Shown: positions 33,703-42,955 of the stretch, in pieces
How the letters are laid out: each line of letters begins with the position of its first letter
Position numbering within the stretch: position 1 is the stretch's first letter
Origin: Acetatifactor sp.
GTDB taxonomy: Bacteria; Bacillota; Clostridia; Lachnospirales; Lachnospiraceae
Assembly: GCA_022511385.1 (NCBI GenBank)
Contig: JAFLRN010000007.1
Span: 1 to 63,115 of the forward strand
Direction of reading: 5' to 3'
DNA: 63,115 bases
The notes under the pieces: generated by a model
What the model was told of the DNA's origin: nothing
Databases searched by the model: none
The model's input: only the letters and a program-made list of their open reading frames with translations
Made by a program: the position numbers and the translations under genes

Positions 33703-34827
33703 ATGGCATATCAAATTCATCCCGAGCAGGGAATGATCAACAGAGGAAACTGGTGCATGTTAAAAAGATGCATGAAGAAGGCGCTTTCAGGGGAAAGGGT
33801 GAAAGTAGGGTTTCTGGGCGGTTCCATCACACAGGGAAGTCTTTCCAGTACACCGAAAACCTGTTATGCCTATCTGGTTTACGAATGGTGGAAGCAAAGA
33901 TTTCCGGGGACGGAGATCGTCTATATCAACGGAGGGATCGGTGGGACAACCTCTCAGTTTGGCGTGTCCAGAGTGAAGGATCATATGCTTTGCCACAAGC
34001 CGGATTTTCTGTTGATCGAATTTGCGGTAAATGATGACAATACGGAGTTTTTCCAGGAAACCTACGAGGGCCTGATACGGACGGTGCTCGGCCAAAAGGA
34101 TGCTCCTGCGGTGCTGTTAATGAACAACGTAAGGTATGATAATGGGGAAAACGCTGAGGAAATGCATCAGGAGATAGCCAAGGCCTATGCGCTGCCCATG
34201 GTAAGCATGAAAACAACTATCTGGCCGGAGGTGGAGTCGGGCAGAATACCGGCGGGGGAGATTACGCCGGATGGACTGCATCCCAACGATGCAGGACACA
34301 GCCTGGTGGCACAGGTTATCACCTATTTTCTGGAGCAGGTTTACAGGGAAGTGGACCAGGAGGAGAGCTGCGCATTTGAGACGGGAGAGCTTCCGGCGCC
34401 CGTCACTGCCAATGCGTATGAGGATTCTGTAAGGTATCAGAACCATAACTCCACACCGGTTTTGCAGGGGTTTGCAGCGGATACGGAGCCTCAGACAGAA
34501 TTTTTGGATATTTTTAAGAAGGGATTCACTGCCTCCCGGAAGGGTGACAAAATTACCTTTATAATGACTTGTACCGGTATTGCCGTTCAGTATAAGAAGT
34601 CGGTAAAGCGGCCTGCACCCATTGCCAGGGTGGTGATCGACGGCAGGGAAGAAGACGCTGTGATCCTGGATGCAAATTTCCAGGAGGATTGGGGGGACTG
34701 CTTATATATCGACACAGTAATGCGTCACGGTGAACTGAAGGAGCATCAGGTGGAGATCAGCGTGGTAGAGGCTCATGAAAATGATGTTGTGCCTTTTTAT
34801 CTGGTTTCTGTAATAGGCTCCCGGTAA
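33703..34827 (+). CDS. SGNH/GDSL esterase with C-terminal beta domain
   Basis: Protein of 374 aa without signal peptide. SGNH block I GFLGGSITQGS (S41), Asn block AVNDDN (N110), and DGLHPND (Asp190, His193) give a complete catalytic set. Residues about 255-374 form a second, beta-rich domain that could bind carbohydrate. Such two-domain proteins are often acetyl esterases acting on plant polysaccharide or glycan-derived oligosaccharides. An AAAGGAGAG site precedes the ATG. It sits alone before the flagellar cluster. The substrate is not determinable. Confidence 0.82.
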   Translation: MAYQIHPEQGMINRGNWCMLKRCMKKALSGERVKVGFLGGSITQGSLSSTPKTCYAYLVYEWWKQRFPGTEIVYINGGIGGTTSQFGVSRVKDHMLCHKPDFLLIEFAVNDDNTEFFQETYEGLIRTVLGQKDAPAVLLMNNVRYDNGENAEEMHQEIAKAYALPMVSMKTTIWPEVESGRIPAGEITPDGLHPNDAGHSLVAQVITYFLEQVYREVDQEESCAFETGELPAPVTANAYEDSVRYQNHNSTPVLQGFAADTEPQTEFLDIFKKGFTASRKGDKITFIMTCTGIAVQYKKSVKRPAPIARVVIDGREEDAVILDANFQEDWGDCLYIDTVMRHGELKEHQVEISVVEAHENDVVPFYLVSVIGSR

Positions 34828-34848
34828 AAACAAAATATTTTTTCGCTC

Positions 34849-34875
34849 TAAAGAAATTTGCAGGACTGCCGATAA
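34849..34875 (+). promoter_or_regulatory. Sigma-D (sigma-28) promoter of flgM
   Basis: TAAA (34849-34852), 15-base spacer, GCCGATAA (34868-34875): an exact flagellar sigma-28 promoter. It should drive flgM, flgN, flgK and downstream late genes. Confidence 0.92.
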
Positions 34876-34937
34876 AGATAATAGGAAATGAACAACGGCC
34901 ATGACGGCCATAGCAACACAGAAAGGAGGGATCCTTT

Positions 34938-35213
34938 ATGCGTATCGAAGCGTACAGCCAGGTACAGCAGGTGTATCAGACCAAAAAAACAAACAAAGCT
35001 CTGCAGTCCGCAAGTGTATCTCAATCTGATCAGTTGCAGATCAGCAGTCTCGGAAAGGACTTCCAGACAGCTAAGGCTGCCGTGGCGGCAAGCCCGGATG
35101 TCAGAGCTGAGTTGACGGATTCCATCAAAGTAAAGGTTCAGAACGGTACTTACGAGGTGGACAATGGTACTTTCGCAGAGAAACTGCTGCAGAAGTATGA
35201 AGAAATGAGGTAA
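34938..35213 (+). CDS. flgM: Anti-sigma-28 factor FlgM
   Basis: Small protein (91 aa) that binds and holds flagellar sigma-D until the hook-basal body is complete. It has the family order: a Ser/Gln-rich disordered N-terminus, DQLQISSLGKDFQTAKAAV, then VRAELTDSIKVKVQNGTYEVDNGTFAEKLLQK. Expressed from a sigma-28 promoter, so it is part of a feedback loop. AAAGGAGGG precedes the ATG. Confidence 0.95.
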   Translation: MRIEAYSQVQQVYQTKKTNKALQSASVSQSDQLQISSLGKDFQTAKAAVAASPDVRAELTDSIKVKVQNGTYEVDNGTFAEKLLQKYEEMR

Positions 35214-35220
35214 CAGTTCC

Positions 35221-35739
35221 GTGGCGAGCTTGATGGAAAATCTGATAGAGGTGCTCCAACAGGAGAGCACCGAATATGAGGGGCTTTTGGAACTATCTCA
35301 GAAGAAGACGCCGCTGATCGTTGGCGGCGATCTTGAAAATTTACAAAAAATCACGGATGATGAGCAGATCGTGGTGAGCAGGCTCCACAACCTGGAAAAG
35401 AAGCGGGCTGAGGTGACTGCGGACATTGCCAACGTATTAAACAGGGATGTTGAAAATTTAAAGCTCACAAATCTGATCGAGATGATGGCCGCCCGTCCTG
35501 CAGAGCAGGCAATGCTGGCGGAGGTTCACGACAGGTTGCAGAGCGCGGTTCACAATTTACAGCGAGCCAATGAACAAAACAGGGAACTGCTGACAAACGC
35601 GCTGGAGATGGTGGAGTTTGAAATGAACCTGGTGCAGGCCATGCGTGCGGCGCCAGAGACAGCGAACTACACCAGAAACGCTTACAATTCAGGAGATACC
35701 ATGGGAATTGTGAGCGGCGGATTTGACGCGAAGCAGTGA
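35221..35739 (+). CDS. flgN: FlgN-family flagellar export chaperone
   Basis: Helical coiled-coil protein (172 aa, GTG start; an ATG four codons later is possible). The first two-thirds form the FlgN helices (LMENLIEVLQQESTEYEGLLELSQKKTPLIV, written here as a family outline). FlgN chaperones the hook-filament junction proteins FlgK and FlgL, which are encoded directly downstream. It starts 8 bases after flgM. Confidence 0.88.
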   Translation: MASLMENLIEVLQQESTEYEGLLELSQKKTPLIVGGDLENLQKITDDEQIVVSRLHNLEKKRAEVTADIANVLNRDVENLKLTNLIEMMAARPAEQAMLAEVHDRLQSAVHNLQRANEQNRELLTNALEMVEFEMNLVQAMRAAPETANYTRNAYNSGDTMGIVSGGFDAKQ

Positions 35740-35777
35740 CAAATAACGATTCCCCGTGAAATGTAGAGGTGATTGCC

Positions 35778-37502
35778 ATGCCATTGATGGGCAGCTTATA
35801 TGTAGGAGCATCCGGATTACAAAACAGTCAAAATGCGCTGAACACCACAGCGCATAATCTTTCTAATGTAGACACCGTCGGCTATACGAGGCAGCAGGTT
35901 CAGCTGGCTTCAAGGCGTTATGTAACGCTGTCCATCGACCCGAAAGCCGTCAACAATAAACAGGTTGGTATGGGTGTCGAATATTCCCGTGTAAAACAAG
36001 TGAGGGATTACTTCCTGGATAAGACATACCGCAAGGAATCCGGCCGCAGTATGTTCTATGAGGTGTCCTCGGAGGTGATCGAAGAGGTGGAGGCTCAGCT
36101 GGGCGAGATGAACGGCGAGGCCTTCCAGACTGCTGTCTCCGATTTCTGGACCGCTATTCAGGAACTGGCGAAGGACCCCACGAGCTCTGTGACCCAAGGT
36201 TTGCTGGTACAGAGAGCTTCGGAGTTTATTTTGCGTGCCAGTACCGTTTATGACGGCCTTGCTTCTTATCAGGACAATCTGAATGCACAGGTCAAAAAGA
36301 AAGTTGACCTGATTAATCAGTACGGCAAACAGATTCTGGCGTTAAATGACAGTATCCGTGCCATAGAGGCCGGTGGGATAGAACATGCCAACGATCTTCG
36401 GGATGTCAGAAACCAGATTTTGGATGAACTGGCATCACTGACGGATATCCGATACGACGAGGATATGTACGGAGATGTCTGGGTTCAGATTGAGGGCGTT
36501 GATTTTGTGAAGGGACCTACATGTTACGAGATTGGTCTCGATATTGATACGACCACCGGCTTTTACACTCCCTTCTGGCCGCAGAACGCCAATTATGAGA
36601 TTATGGCGGACGGATCTAAGAAATACATTATAGACGGTGCAGAGGTCTTTAACTTAAATAGGGAAATATCCTCTGACATGAATACGGATATCGGCGGGCT
36701 GAAGGCTATGTTGCTGGCCCGGGGTGACCACAGGGCCAACTACACCGATATCGAGGGAGATTATGACAGTGTCTCCCAGTCCATTGTGATGAATATTCAG
36801 GCGGAGTTCGATCAGCTGATACACAGTGTTGTTACAAAGGTCAATGGCATTCTGGCCGAGGCTGCGGGAGTGAAGCAGGGTGACCTGACTTTGGCGGATG
36901 GCACCGTGCTTAAGAATGTGCGGTATTGCGAGTCCGATGTTGGCGGATATCTTCGGATGAGCGACGGAAGTCCCATCCAGCTTTTTTCCAAGTCTACCAC
37001 GGATGGGTACACGAAGGTGACCGGCGACGATGGCAAGGAATACTGGATCTACAACGAGGAGGATCCTACCCAGGTAAATACCCTTTACACCTGCGGCAAC
37101 ATGACGATCCCTTCGGAATTGATGCAACAGCCCTCTATTCTAGGATTCCGATTGCCGGACGGCTCGGAGGACAATTCGGTTGCAGAGGCTTTAAAGGCCG
37201 CCTTCGAGGAAGAAGAGTACACCTTAAACCCCAACGTGAAGAAGAAGACGTCCTTTATAGAATATTATACGGATCTGGTAAGCCAGGTCAGTAACACGGG
37301 CTGGGTTCAGAGAAGCATTTATGAAAACCAGGTGACTACTGTGGAGAATATCTTCAGCGCCAGGGAGCAGGTGGTTGGTGTATCCTCCGACGAGGAGCTG
37401 TCGAACATGATCCGGTTCCAAAATGCTTATAACGCATCCAGCCGCTATATCAACGTGATCAGCGAGATGCTAGAGCATATTATCAATACCCTTGGCATGT
37501 AA
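35778..37502 (+). CDS. flgK: Flagellar hook-associated protein FlgK (copy 1)
   Basis: Hook-filament junction protein, exported by the flagellar type III system (574 aa). The N-terminal flagellar rod motif is GLQNSQNALNTTAHNLSNVDTVGYTRQ in outline (no signal peptide), the D1-D2 core follows, and the C-terminus has the matching heptad helix NMIRFQNAYNASSRYINVISEMLEHII. Start at 35778 after AGAGGTG. It is followed within 25 bases by a second, longer FlgK. Confidence 0.94.
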   Translation: MPLMGSLYVGASGLQNSQNALNTTAHNLSNVDTVGYTRQQVQLASRRYVTLSIDPKAVNNKQVGMGVEYSRVKQVRDYFLDKTYRKESGRSMFYEVSSEVIEEVEAQLGEMNGEAFQTAVSDFWTAIQELAKDPTSSVTQGLLVQRASEFILRASTVYDGLASYQDNLNAQVKKKVDLINQYGKQILALNDSIRAIEAGGIEHANDLRDVRNQILDELASLTDIRYDEDMYGDVWVQIEGVDFVKGPTCYEIGLDIDTTTGFYTPFWPQNANYEIMADGSKKYIIDGAEVFNLNREISSDMNTDIGGLKAMLLARGDHRANYTDIEGDYDSVSQSIVMNIQAEFDQLIHSVVTKVNGILAEAAGVKQGDLTLADGTVLKNVRYCESDVGGYLRMSDGSPIQLFSKSTTDGYTKVTGDDGKEYWIYNEEDPTQVNTLYTCGNMTIPSELMQQPSILGFRLPDGSEDNSVAEALKAAFEEEEYTLNPNVKKKTSFIEYYTDLVSQVSNTGWVQRSIYENQVTTVENIFSAREQVVGVSSDEELSNMIRFQNAYNASSRYINVISEMLEHIINTLGM

Positions 37503-37525
37503 CAGGACGGGAAGGAGACTTACGA

Positions 37526-39817
37526 ATGCCCTCAACATTTTTTGGATTAAATATTGCATATACAGGTCTTTTGGCTGCAAATGCCGCTCAGAACACCACT
37601 GCGAACAATATTGCTAACGTGGAAACGCCGGGATACAGCAGACAGCAGGTAACACAGCAGGCGGCAAATGCCCTGCGGGTGTTCCAGACCTATGGCTGTG
37701 CGGGCGGCGGAGTGGAGACTCTGGCCATTGAACAGATCCGGGATGAGTTTTACGATTTTCGGTTCTGGAGCAACAATGCAAAGGTGGGCGAATACGACGA
37801 GAAGCAGTACTATATGACAATGATCGAGGACTATTTCGACGATTCACCTATGTTTCCCGGGTTTAAGACTATTTTTGACCGGATGATGATCACCGGCATG
37901 CAGGAGCTCTTAAAGGATCCTAACAGTGCCACCGCGAAATCCCAGTTTGTGGGTTTTGCATCCTCTCTGGCAACCTACTTTAACAACCTGGCGGGCAATA
38001 TGTCAAAGCTTCAGAAGGATGTGAACCAGGAGCTGAAGCTGAAGGTGGATGAGCTGAATTCCCTGGCGGGAGAGATTGCCACCCTGAACAAGCAGATCAA
38101 TACCATCGAGCTCACTGGCGTTAAGGCCAACGAGCTGCGTGACAGGAGGGCGCTGCTGATCGACCAGCTCTCCCAGATTGTGGATGTGGAGGTGCAGGAG
38201 ATTCCCATTAAGGATCTCAACGATCCTGACCGGGTAACAGGAGCCAACCGGTTTATGATCAAGATCGCAGGAGGCCAGCTGCTGGTGGACGGCAGCGAGT
38301 TTAACAGCCTGAGGTGCGTGGCCAGAGAGAGCTATGAGAAGGTGAACCAGACGGATATCGACGGTCTTTACGATGTCTACTGGGAGAACGGCCAGAAGTT
38401 CAATCTCTATAACGCAGCCATGGGCGGCGCTTTGCGTGGTCTGGTGGAAATGAGAGATGGAAACAACAATGAGTACTTTAACGGACTGATCACTGGCGTC
38501 GGCACCACTAATGGTGGCAAAAACGATACAGTAACGATCCAGGTTGGTAAGGACTACCTGATGGATCTGAATAAATGCAATCTCTCTGACCAGGGAGGCA
38601 TTATCAACCTGGGGAATCAGCTGTTTTACTATGATTCCTGGGAGTACAGCATCAGCTATGACGATGATGGAAATCCGGTGTACAGCTACACATTTACCCT
38701 GTCCTCTGATCCGGAGCTGAATGCCCGGAGACTCACCAACGACAGAGTGGGCAAGACTGCCAGTGTCGGCACCAGCGTGGATTATCAGGGAATTCCCTAT
38801 TATATGAACCAGATGAACGAGTGGCTGAGAACCTTCGCTCAGAAGTTCAATGACATTTTAACCAGCGGCTACTCTTCTGCTGGCAGTCAGGGTATCCCGA
38901 TGTTCTCTGCTAACCATAAGACGGATCCTGAGCAGTTTGACTTCCCGGATGAGGGCAGGTATGACTGGTATTACGGAAAGACAAGAGAACAAGTGATCGA
39001 GGATTTGAAGAAGGAGAAATATAGCGAAATATATAATGATCGCTATATGGAGTTTGAGAACGACTTTTATGACGATTACAAGAACAACCATTATAACGAT
39101 TATTATGTTGAACCTACGGATGAGGAAATAGCCCAGCTGGCAGAAAAACTGCAGGATGAGGCAACGAAAAACGGGCAAACCCTGAGTGATGATGATGCTA
39201 AAGATCAGGCGACGCAGCAACTCAAAGATCAAGCAACTCAGGAAGCGGATAAGAAAATGCGTAAAGCGGCTGCAGCAGCTGCCGATGAAGCTATGAAGGA
39301 TGATACTGTTCTGGCAAAGGTAGAACAAGATGCACAGGATGCAGCGGAAGCAGCATTCAATGGAATTTCTTTTACTGTTTCTTCAACCAGCGACAGCTAC
39401 TACCGTATGACAGCCATGAACTTCGCTATCCTGGCCGCTATGGAGCTGGATCCCAGCCGTTTGGCGAACCGTTACGGACAGGGCGACGGCGTGGAGCAGA
39501 ATGATCTGCTGAATGATTTAAAGCTTCTGGCCACTGACAAGAGCAAGATGAGCTTCAGAGGATGTTCGGCTTCCGAGTTCCTGCAGTGTGTGCTGTCGGA
39601 TGTGGCGCTGAATGCTCAGAGGGCAAACACCTTCTATCAGAACTTCACCAATATTTCCGGTACCATAGATGTTCAGAGGATGTCTATCTCCGGCGTGGAT
39701 GAGGACGAGGAGGCTGTGAGCCTTGTGAAATACCAGCACGGTTACAATCTGGCTTGCCAGATGATTCAGACGCTGTCGGAAATGTATGACCGGTTGATAC
39801 TTGAGACTGGCGTGTAA
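37526..39817 (+). CDS. flgK: Flagellar hook-associated protein FlgK (copy 2, with charged insertion)
   Basis: Second FlgK homologue (763 aa) with conserved ends: NTTANNIANVETPGYSRQQV at the N-terminus and LVKYQHGYNLACQMIQTLSEMYDRL at the C-terminus. Between about residues 485 and 615 is an extra, highly charged Tyr/Asp/Glu/Lys- then Ala/Asp/Glu/Gln-rich stretch, probably a helical surface-exposed domain. Paralogue pairs could form two layers of junction or serve different filaments; which one is used is unknown. A palindromic repeat overlaps its stop codon. Confidence 0.92.
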   Translation: MPSTFFGLNIAYTGLLAANAAQNTTANNIANVETPGYSRQQVTQQAANALRVFQTYGCAGGGVETLAIEQIRDEFYDFRFWSNNAKVGEYDEKQYYMTMIEDYFDDSPMFPGFKTIFDRMMITGMQELLKDPNSATAKSQFVGFASSLATYFNNLAGNMSKLQKDVNQELKLKVDELNSLAGEIATLNKQINTIELTGVKANELRDRRALLIDQLSQIVDVEVQEIPIKDLNDPDRVTGANRFMIKIAGGQLLVDGSEFNSLRCVARESYEKVNQTDIDGLYDVYWENGQKFNLYNAAMGGALRGLVEMRDGNNNEYFNGLITGVGTTNGGKNDTVTIQVGKDYLMDLNKCNLSDQGGIINLGNQLFYYDSWEYSISYDDDGNPVYSYTFTLSSDPELNARRLTNDRVGKTASVGTSVDYQGIPYYMNQMNEWLRTFAQKFNDILTSGYSSAGSQGIPMFSANHKTDPEQFDFPDEGRYDWYYGKTREQVIEDLKKEKYSEIYNDRYMEFENDFYDDYKNNHYNDYYVEPTDEEIAQLAEKLQDEATKNGQTLSDDDAKDQATQQLKDQATQEADKKMRKAAAAAADEAMKDDTVLAKVEQDAQDAAEAAFNGISFTVSSTSDSYYRMTAMNFAILAAMELDPSRLANRYGQGDGVEQNDLLNDLKLLATDKSKMSFRGCSASEFLQCVLSDVALNAQRANTFYQNFTNISGTIDVQRMSISGVDEDEEAVSLVKYQHGYNLACQMIQTLSEMYDRLILETGV

Positions 39818-39840
39818 GGACGCAAGGACAGCGTTCTTCC
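39816..39840. repeat. Single diverged copy of the 12.5-kb hairpin repeat
   Basis: AAGGACGC / GCGTTCTTCC around AAGGACA, sharing the core and 3' arm of the tandem hairpins at 12524-12614. It lies at the stop codon of the second flgK gene. Confidence 0.6.
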
Positions 39841-39903
39841 TAATATAAGCGCAGGGATGCGGAAAAATTTGACCGCCAAGGCTTTGGCAGAATGAGAGGA
39901 ATC

Positions 39904-41601
39904 ATGAGAATAACCAACAAGATCATGCAGAAAAACAATCTGTCCAACATCAACACCAACAAGGTGAACGAGGATCGGCTCAGTACCCAGATGTCCACTG
40001 AGAAGAAGATCAACCGTCCCTCTGACGACCCTGTGGTGGCCATTCGTGCGCTTCGCCTGCGCAGCAGTGTGACAGAAGTGACCCAGTATTACAGCAAGAA
40101 TATTCCGGATGCGGAAAGCTGGCTGAACGTCACCCAGGATGCCCTGAATAACCTGACCCAGATCCTGACCAACCTGATCAGCCAGTGTAATAAGGGCGCC
40201 AACAACTATCTGGAGTCCGAGGACCGTGCAATCATTCTGGAGCAGATGAAGTCCCTGGCGGATGAAATATATTCCACCGGAGATGCGGATTACGCGGGCA
40301 GATATGTGTTTACCGGATATCGCACAGACACTACCTTAAGGTATACGGAGGAATCTAACCAGCTTTTTGACATTTGGGAACAGCTTGGCATTGATTCCAT
40401 TGATGATATGATTCATGTTTATACGGACGATCTGTTGGACATCAATTCCAGTAATTATATGGACAAGGAAGTGACGGAACAGGATATAAGCGCAGTAACT
40501 TATCACCGTATCCGCCTGGCCTACAATGATTGTGTGGGCGACGATAGTGCGGCACCTTCTATCAGCTTTAAACAGATAAAGTATAAGCAGACGCAGCAGC
40601 AGAAGGTAGATGAAGAAACCGGCCTGCCCATGGAGGATGATGAAGGGAATCCGGTGTACGAGACGGTATACGAGAGAGATGCTGACGGAAATTTAATACC
40701 TGAGACCGAAAACGGAAAGATTGTATATGAAGAAATTACCTGGAGTAGTGAGAACGGTGACATACAGACGGTGCACTCCTATGATGACCCCTATGCCGTC
40801 GTGGCGGAAAATCCCGACGCCATCGTCTTCGTACCGGAGACCGGCGAACTGTTGCTGGGCGAGAATAAATATAATCAACTGATGGCGATTAGGGACGATG
40901 AAACTACCGCAGCCAACGAGGGAGAGATTCGTGTCAATTACCAGAAATCCCACTGGGAAAAGGGCGACCTCCGGCCCCAGCATTACTTTGCATGCACTTC
41001 CGATCCCGGGACAGAGGATGAAATAAAATATAATCCTAACTACTTAACTGACGATGTGAGGAAGGGTCAGGTGATCGAGTATGATGTGGGATTCAACCAG
41101 ACCATCCGCGTCAACTCCACTGCGGACGAGTGCTTCAAGCATGGTATCGGCAGAGAGGTGGACGATCTGATCTCCGCGATGCAGAACGTGCAGGATCTGG
41201 AGGCTGTGGAGGCCAAGCTGAAGGAGCTTCTGAAGGAAGCGGAGGGCGATACGGAAAAGACAACTCAGATTCAGAATCAGCTGGATGCAGTGGGAAAGGC
41301 GCTGACTCTGGCCAGGGACAAGGAGCAGGATCTTTTTGAAGCCGGCATTACCGCTTTTCAGAAGTATCTGGATGATGCAAACCTTTGCATCACCAACTGC
41401 GGTAACAGGGGAAGTAAGCTGACCCTGATCGAGAACCGCATGCAGACTCAGAAAACAACCTTTGAGACCTTGAAGAGCAATAACGAGGATATTGACATTG
41501 CAGAGGTTACCATCCAGTTAAAGGCCGCTGGGCTGGTTTACGAGGCAGCTCTTCTGGCAGCGGGCAAGGTGATGCAGTCCACTCTGTTAAACTACATTTA
41601 A
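39904..41601 (+). CDS. flgL: Flagellar hook-associated protein FlgL, enlarged
   Basis: Junction protein next to the filament (565 aa; typical FlgL is about 300). The conserved N-terminal helices (NKIMQKNNLSNINTNKVNED, QMSTEKKINRPSDDPV, VTQDALNNLTQILTNLISQ) and the C-terminal helices (LIENRMQTQKTTFETLKSNNED) match flagellin-like D0/D1. The central residues, about 150-410, form an inserted acidic variable domain. Start at 39904 after GAGGA; an ATG 12 bases upstream is possible. Confidence 0.93.
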   Translation: MRITNKIMQKNNLSNINTNKVNEDRLSTQMSTEKKINRPSDDPVVAIRALRLRSSVTEVTQYYSKNIPDAESWLNVTQDALNNLTQILTNLISQCNKGANNYLESEDRAIILEQMKSLADEIYSTGDADYAGRYVFTGYRTDTTLRYTEESNQLFDIWEQLGIDSIDDMIHVYTDDLLDINSSNYMDKEVTEQDISAVTYHRIRLAYNDCVGDDSAAPSISFKQIKYKQTQQQKVDEETGLPMEDDEGNPVYETVYERDADGNLIPETENGKIVYEEITWSSENGDIQTVHSYDDPYAVVAENPDAIVFVPETGELLLGENKYNQLMAIRDDETTAANEGEIRVNYQKSHWEKGDLRPQHYFACTSDPGTEDEIKYNPNYLTDDVRKGQVIEYDVGFNQTIRVNSTADECFKHGIGREVDDLISAMQNVQDLEAVEAKLKELLKEAEGDTEKTTQIQNQLDAVGKALTLARDKEQDLFEAGITAFQKYLDDANLCITNCGNRGSKLTLIENRMQTQKTTFETLKSNNEDIDIAEVTIQLKAAGLVYEAALLAAGKVMQSTLLNYI

Positions 41602-41649
41602 TGTGGACACGGTTTCATAGCTGCCTGACGGCGGCGGAAAAGAGGAAAT

Positions 41650-42108
41650 ATGAAGATTGATACTAAGATTTTTGGTGAAATCGAAATTGATGACGACAAG
41701 ATCATTACTTTTGAAAAAGGGATCATAGGGTTCCCTGATCTGAAAAGATTTGCTCTGCTCCACGACGAGGAAAAGGGCACCGACGCAGGCATCCGTTTTC
41801 TACAGTCGCTGGATGAGCCTGCATTTGCCATGCCAGTAATGGATCCCCTGGTGGTGAAGCAGGACTATGATCCGGAGGTGGACGACGAGCTGCTTGCCAG
41901 TGCAGGCCATGTCACCGAGGAAAACATTCTGGTATTGGTGACTGTTACTGTGCCCAGCGATCTGACAAAAATGAGCGTGAATCTGCAGGGGCCCTTTGTC
42001 ATTAATGTGGAAGAGCATAAGGCGTGCCAGGTTATTGTAGAAAAGGGCGAGTATCCCGTGAAATTCCCCATCTACGACATTCTGCAGGCGAGAAAGGCAG
42101 GTGAGTAG
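41650..42108 (+). CDS. fliW: Flagellar assembly factor FliW
   Basis: Protein of 152 aa that binds flagellin and the translational repressor CsrA. EIEIDDDKIITFEKGIIGFPDL and a later VTVPSDLTKMSVNLQGP strand are family features. In Bacillus, flagellin and FliW compete so that free FliW relieves CsrA repression of hag. csrA follows with a 1-base gap, confirming the pair. Confidence 0.96.
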   Translation: MKIDTKIFGEIEIDDDKIITFEKGIIGFPDLKRFALLHDEEKGTDAGIRFLQSLDEPAFAMPVMDPLVVKQDYDPEVDDELLASAGHVTEENILVLVTVTVPSDLTKMSVNLQGPFVINVEEHKACQVIVEKGEYPVKFPIYDILQARKAGE

Positions 42109-42109
42109 C

Positions 42110-42328
42110 ATGTTGGCATTGTCACGGAAAAAGAACGAGGCGATTGTGATCAACAATGACATTGAGATCACTATCCTCGAGGTGAAGGGCGAGCAGGTCA
42201 AGATCGGTATTGCTGCTCCCAAGGAGGTTCCCATATACCGTAAGGAGGTATATATCCAGATCCAGAGCGCTACCCAGGAAGCAGTCAATGCAGAGGGTAT
42301 GGAAGCTTTAAAAAATCTGCTGGGCTGA
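42110..42328 (+). CDS. csrA: Carbon storage regulator CsrA
   Basis: RNA-binding repressor of flagellin translation (72 aa). MLALSRKKNEAIVIN at the N-terminus and the beta-strand IGIAAPKEVPIYRKEVY core with the RNA-contacting Arg are intact. It starts one base after fliW, with AGGTGAG as ribosome site. The C-terminal helix is somewhat extended, as in the FliW-controlled CsrA subgroup. Confidence 0.96.
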   Translation: MLALSRKKNEAIVINNDIEITILEVKGEQVKIGIAAPKEVPIYRKEVYIQIQSATQEAVNAEGMEALKNLLG

Positions 42329-42379
42329 AGATAGGAAAAGATGTACTTCTGGAAACAATATGAATAAGGATAATTTTGG

Positions 42380-42420
42380 CAGGGAGGCGCAAAATTTTTG
42401 TACTTCCCTGTTAATTTTTT
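42380..42420 (+). terminator. Terminator after csrA, overlapping the flaG promoter
   Basis: CAGGGA (42380-42385) pairs with TCCCTG (42405-42410), with an inner CAAAA/TTTTTG pairing, followed by TTAATTTTTT. The tail contains the -35 element of the next sigma-28 promoter. Confidence 0.65.
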
Positions 42421-42438
42421 ATTCGGAGAAACCGATAA
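42412..42438 (+). promoter_or_regulatory. Sigma-D (sigma-28) promoter of flaG-fliD-fliS
   Basis: TAAT (42412-42415), 15-base spacer, ACCGATAA (42431-42438). It differs from the flgM promoter by one base in each element. Confidence 0.8.
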
Positions 42439-42514
42439 ATGATGTAGACGCATAATCTAAATACATAATTGTAACTCAAAAAATAAATTAGAATTTCACA
42501 CGGAGGTGGACCCA

Positions 42515-42943
42515 ATGACAATTGAACCGATTTCAAGCGTAATGACTGTACAGGCACAGGGAAGTGTAGTGCAGAAGCCGCAGGCCCCTGTACAGACAGA
42601 AAAACCGGAGAGCGCTAACAGCAGCGTTCAGCCAGCAGCACAGGTCGATAAGACCACAAGCATTGTAGAGAATGCCCAGGAAAAGGGGCAGGCTGACAGC
42701 GAGCAAAATAAGGACCAGCAGCCCAGTAACGAGCAGATCCGTAAGGCTGTGGAGAAGCTGAACCGCAGTATGCAGAACTCTGAGGCGGTATTCGGTATTC
42801 ACGAGGATACAAACCGCGTTATGATCAAGATTGTAGACAAGAGCACCAAGGAGGTCATCAAGGAGCTCCCTCCTGAGAAGACTCTGGATATGATTGCAAA
42901 GGTTTGGGAACTGGCAGGCATCCTGGTGGACGAGAGGAGATAG
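42515..42943 (+). CDS. flaG: FlaG family flagellar protein
   Basis: Protein of 142 aa: a low-complexity Gln/Ser/Ala/Pro N-terminal half, then the FlaG core (VEKLNRSMQNSEAVFGIHED, VIKELPPEKTLDMIAKVWEL). FlaG proteins influence filament length and commonly precede fliD, as here (12 bases). GGAGGTG precedes the ATG, and a sigma-28 promoter lies upstream. Confidence 0.93.
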   Translation: MTIEPISSVMTVQAQGSVVQKPQAPVQTEKPESANSSVQPAAQVDKTTSIVENAQEKGQADSEQNKDQQPSNEQIRKAVEKLNRSMQNSEAVFGIHEDTNRVMIKIVDKSTKEVIKELPPEKTLDMIAKVWELAGILVDERR

Positions 42944-42955
42944 GAGGACTTAGCA

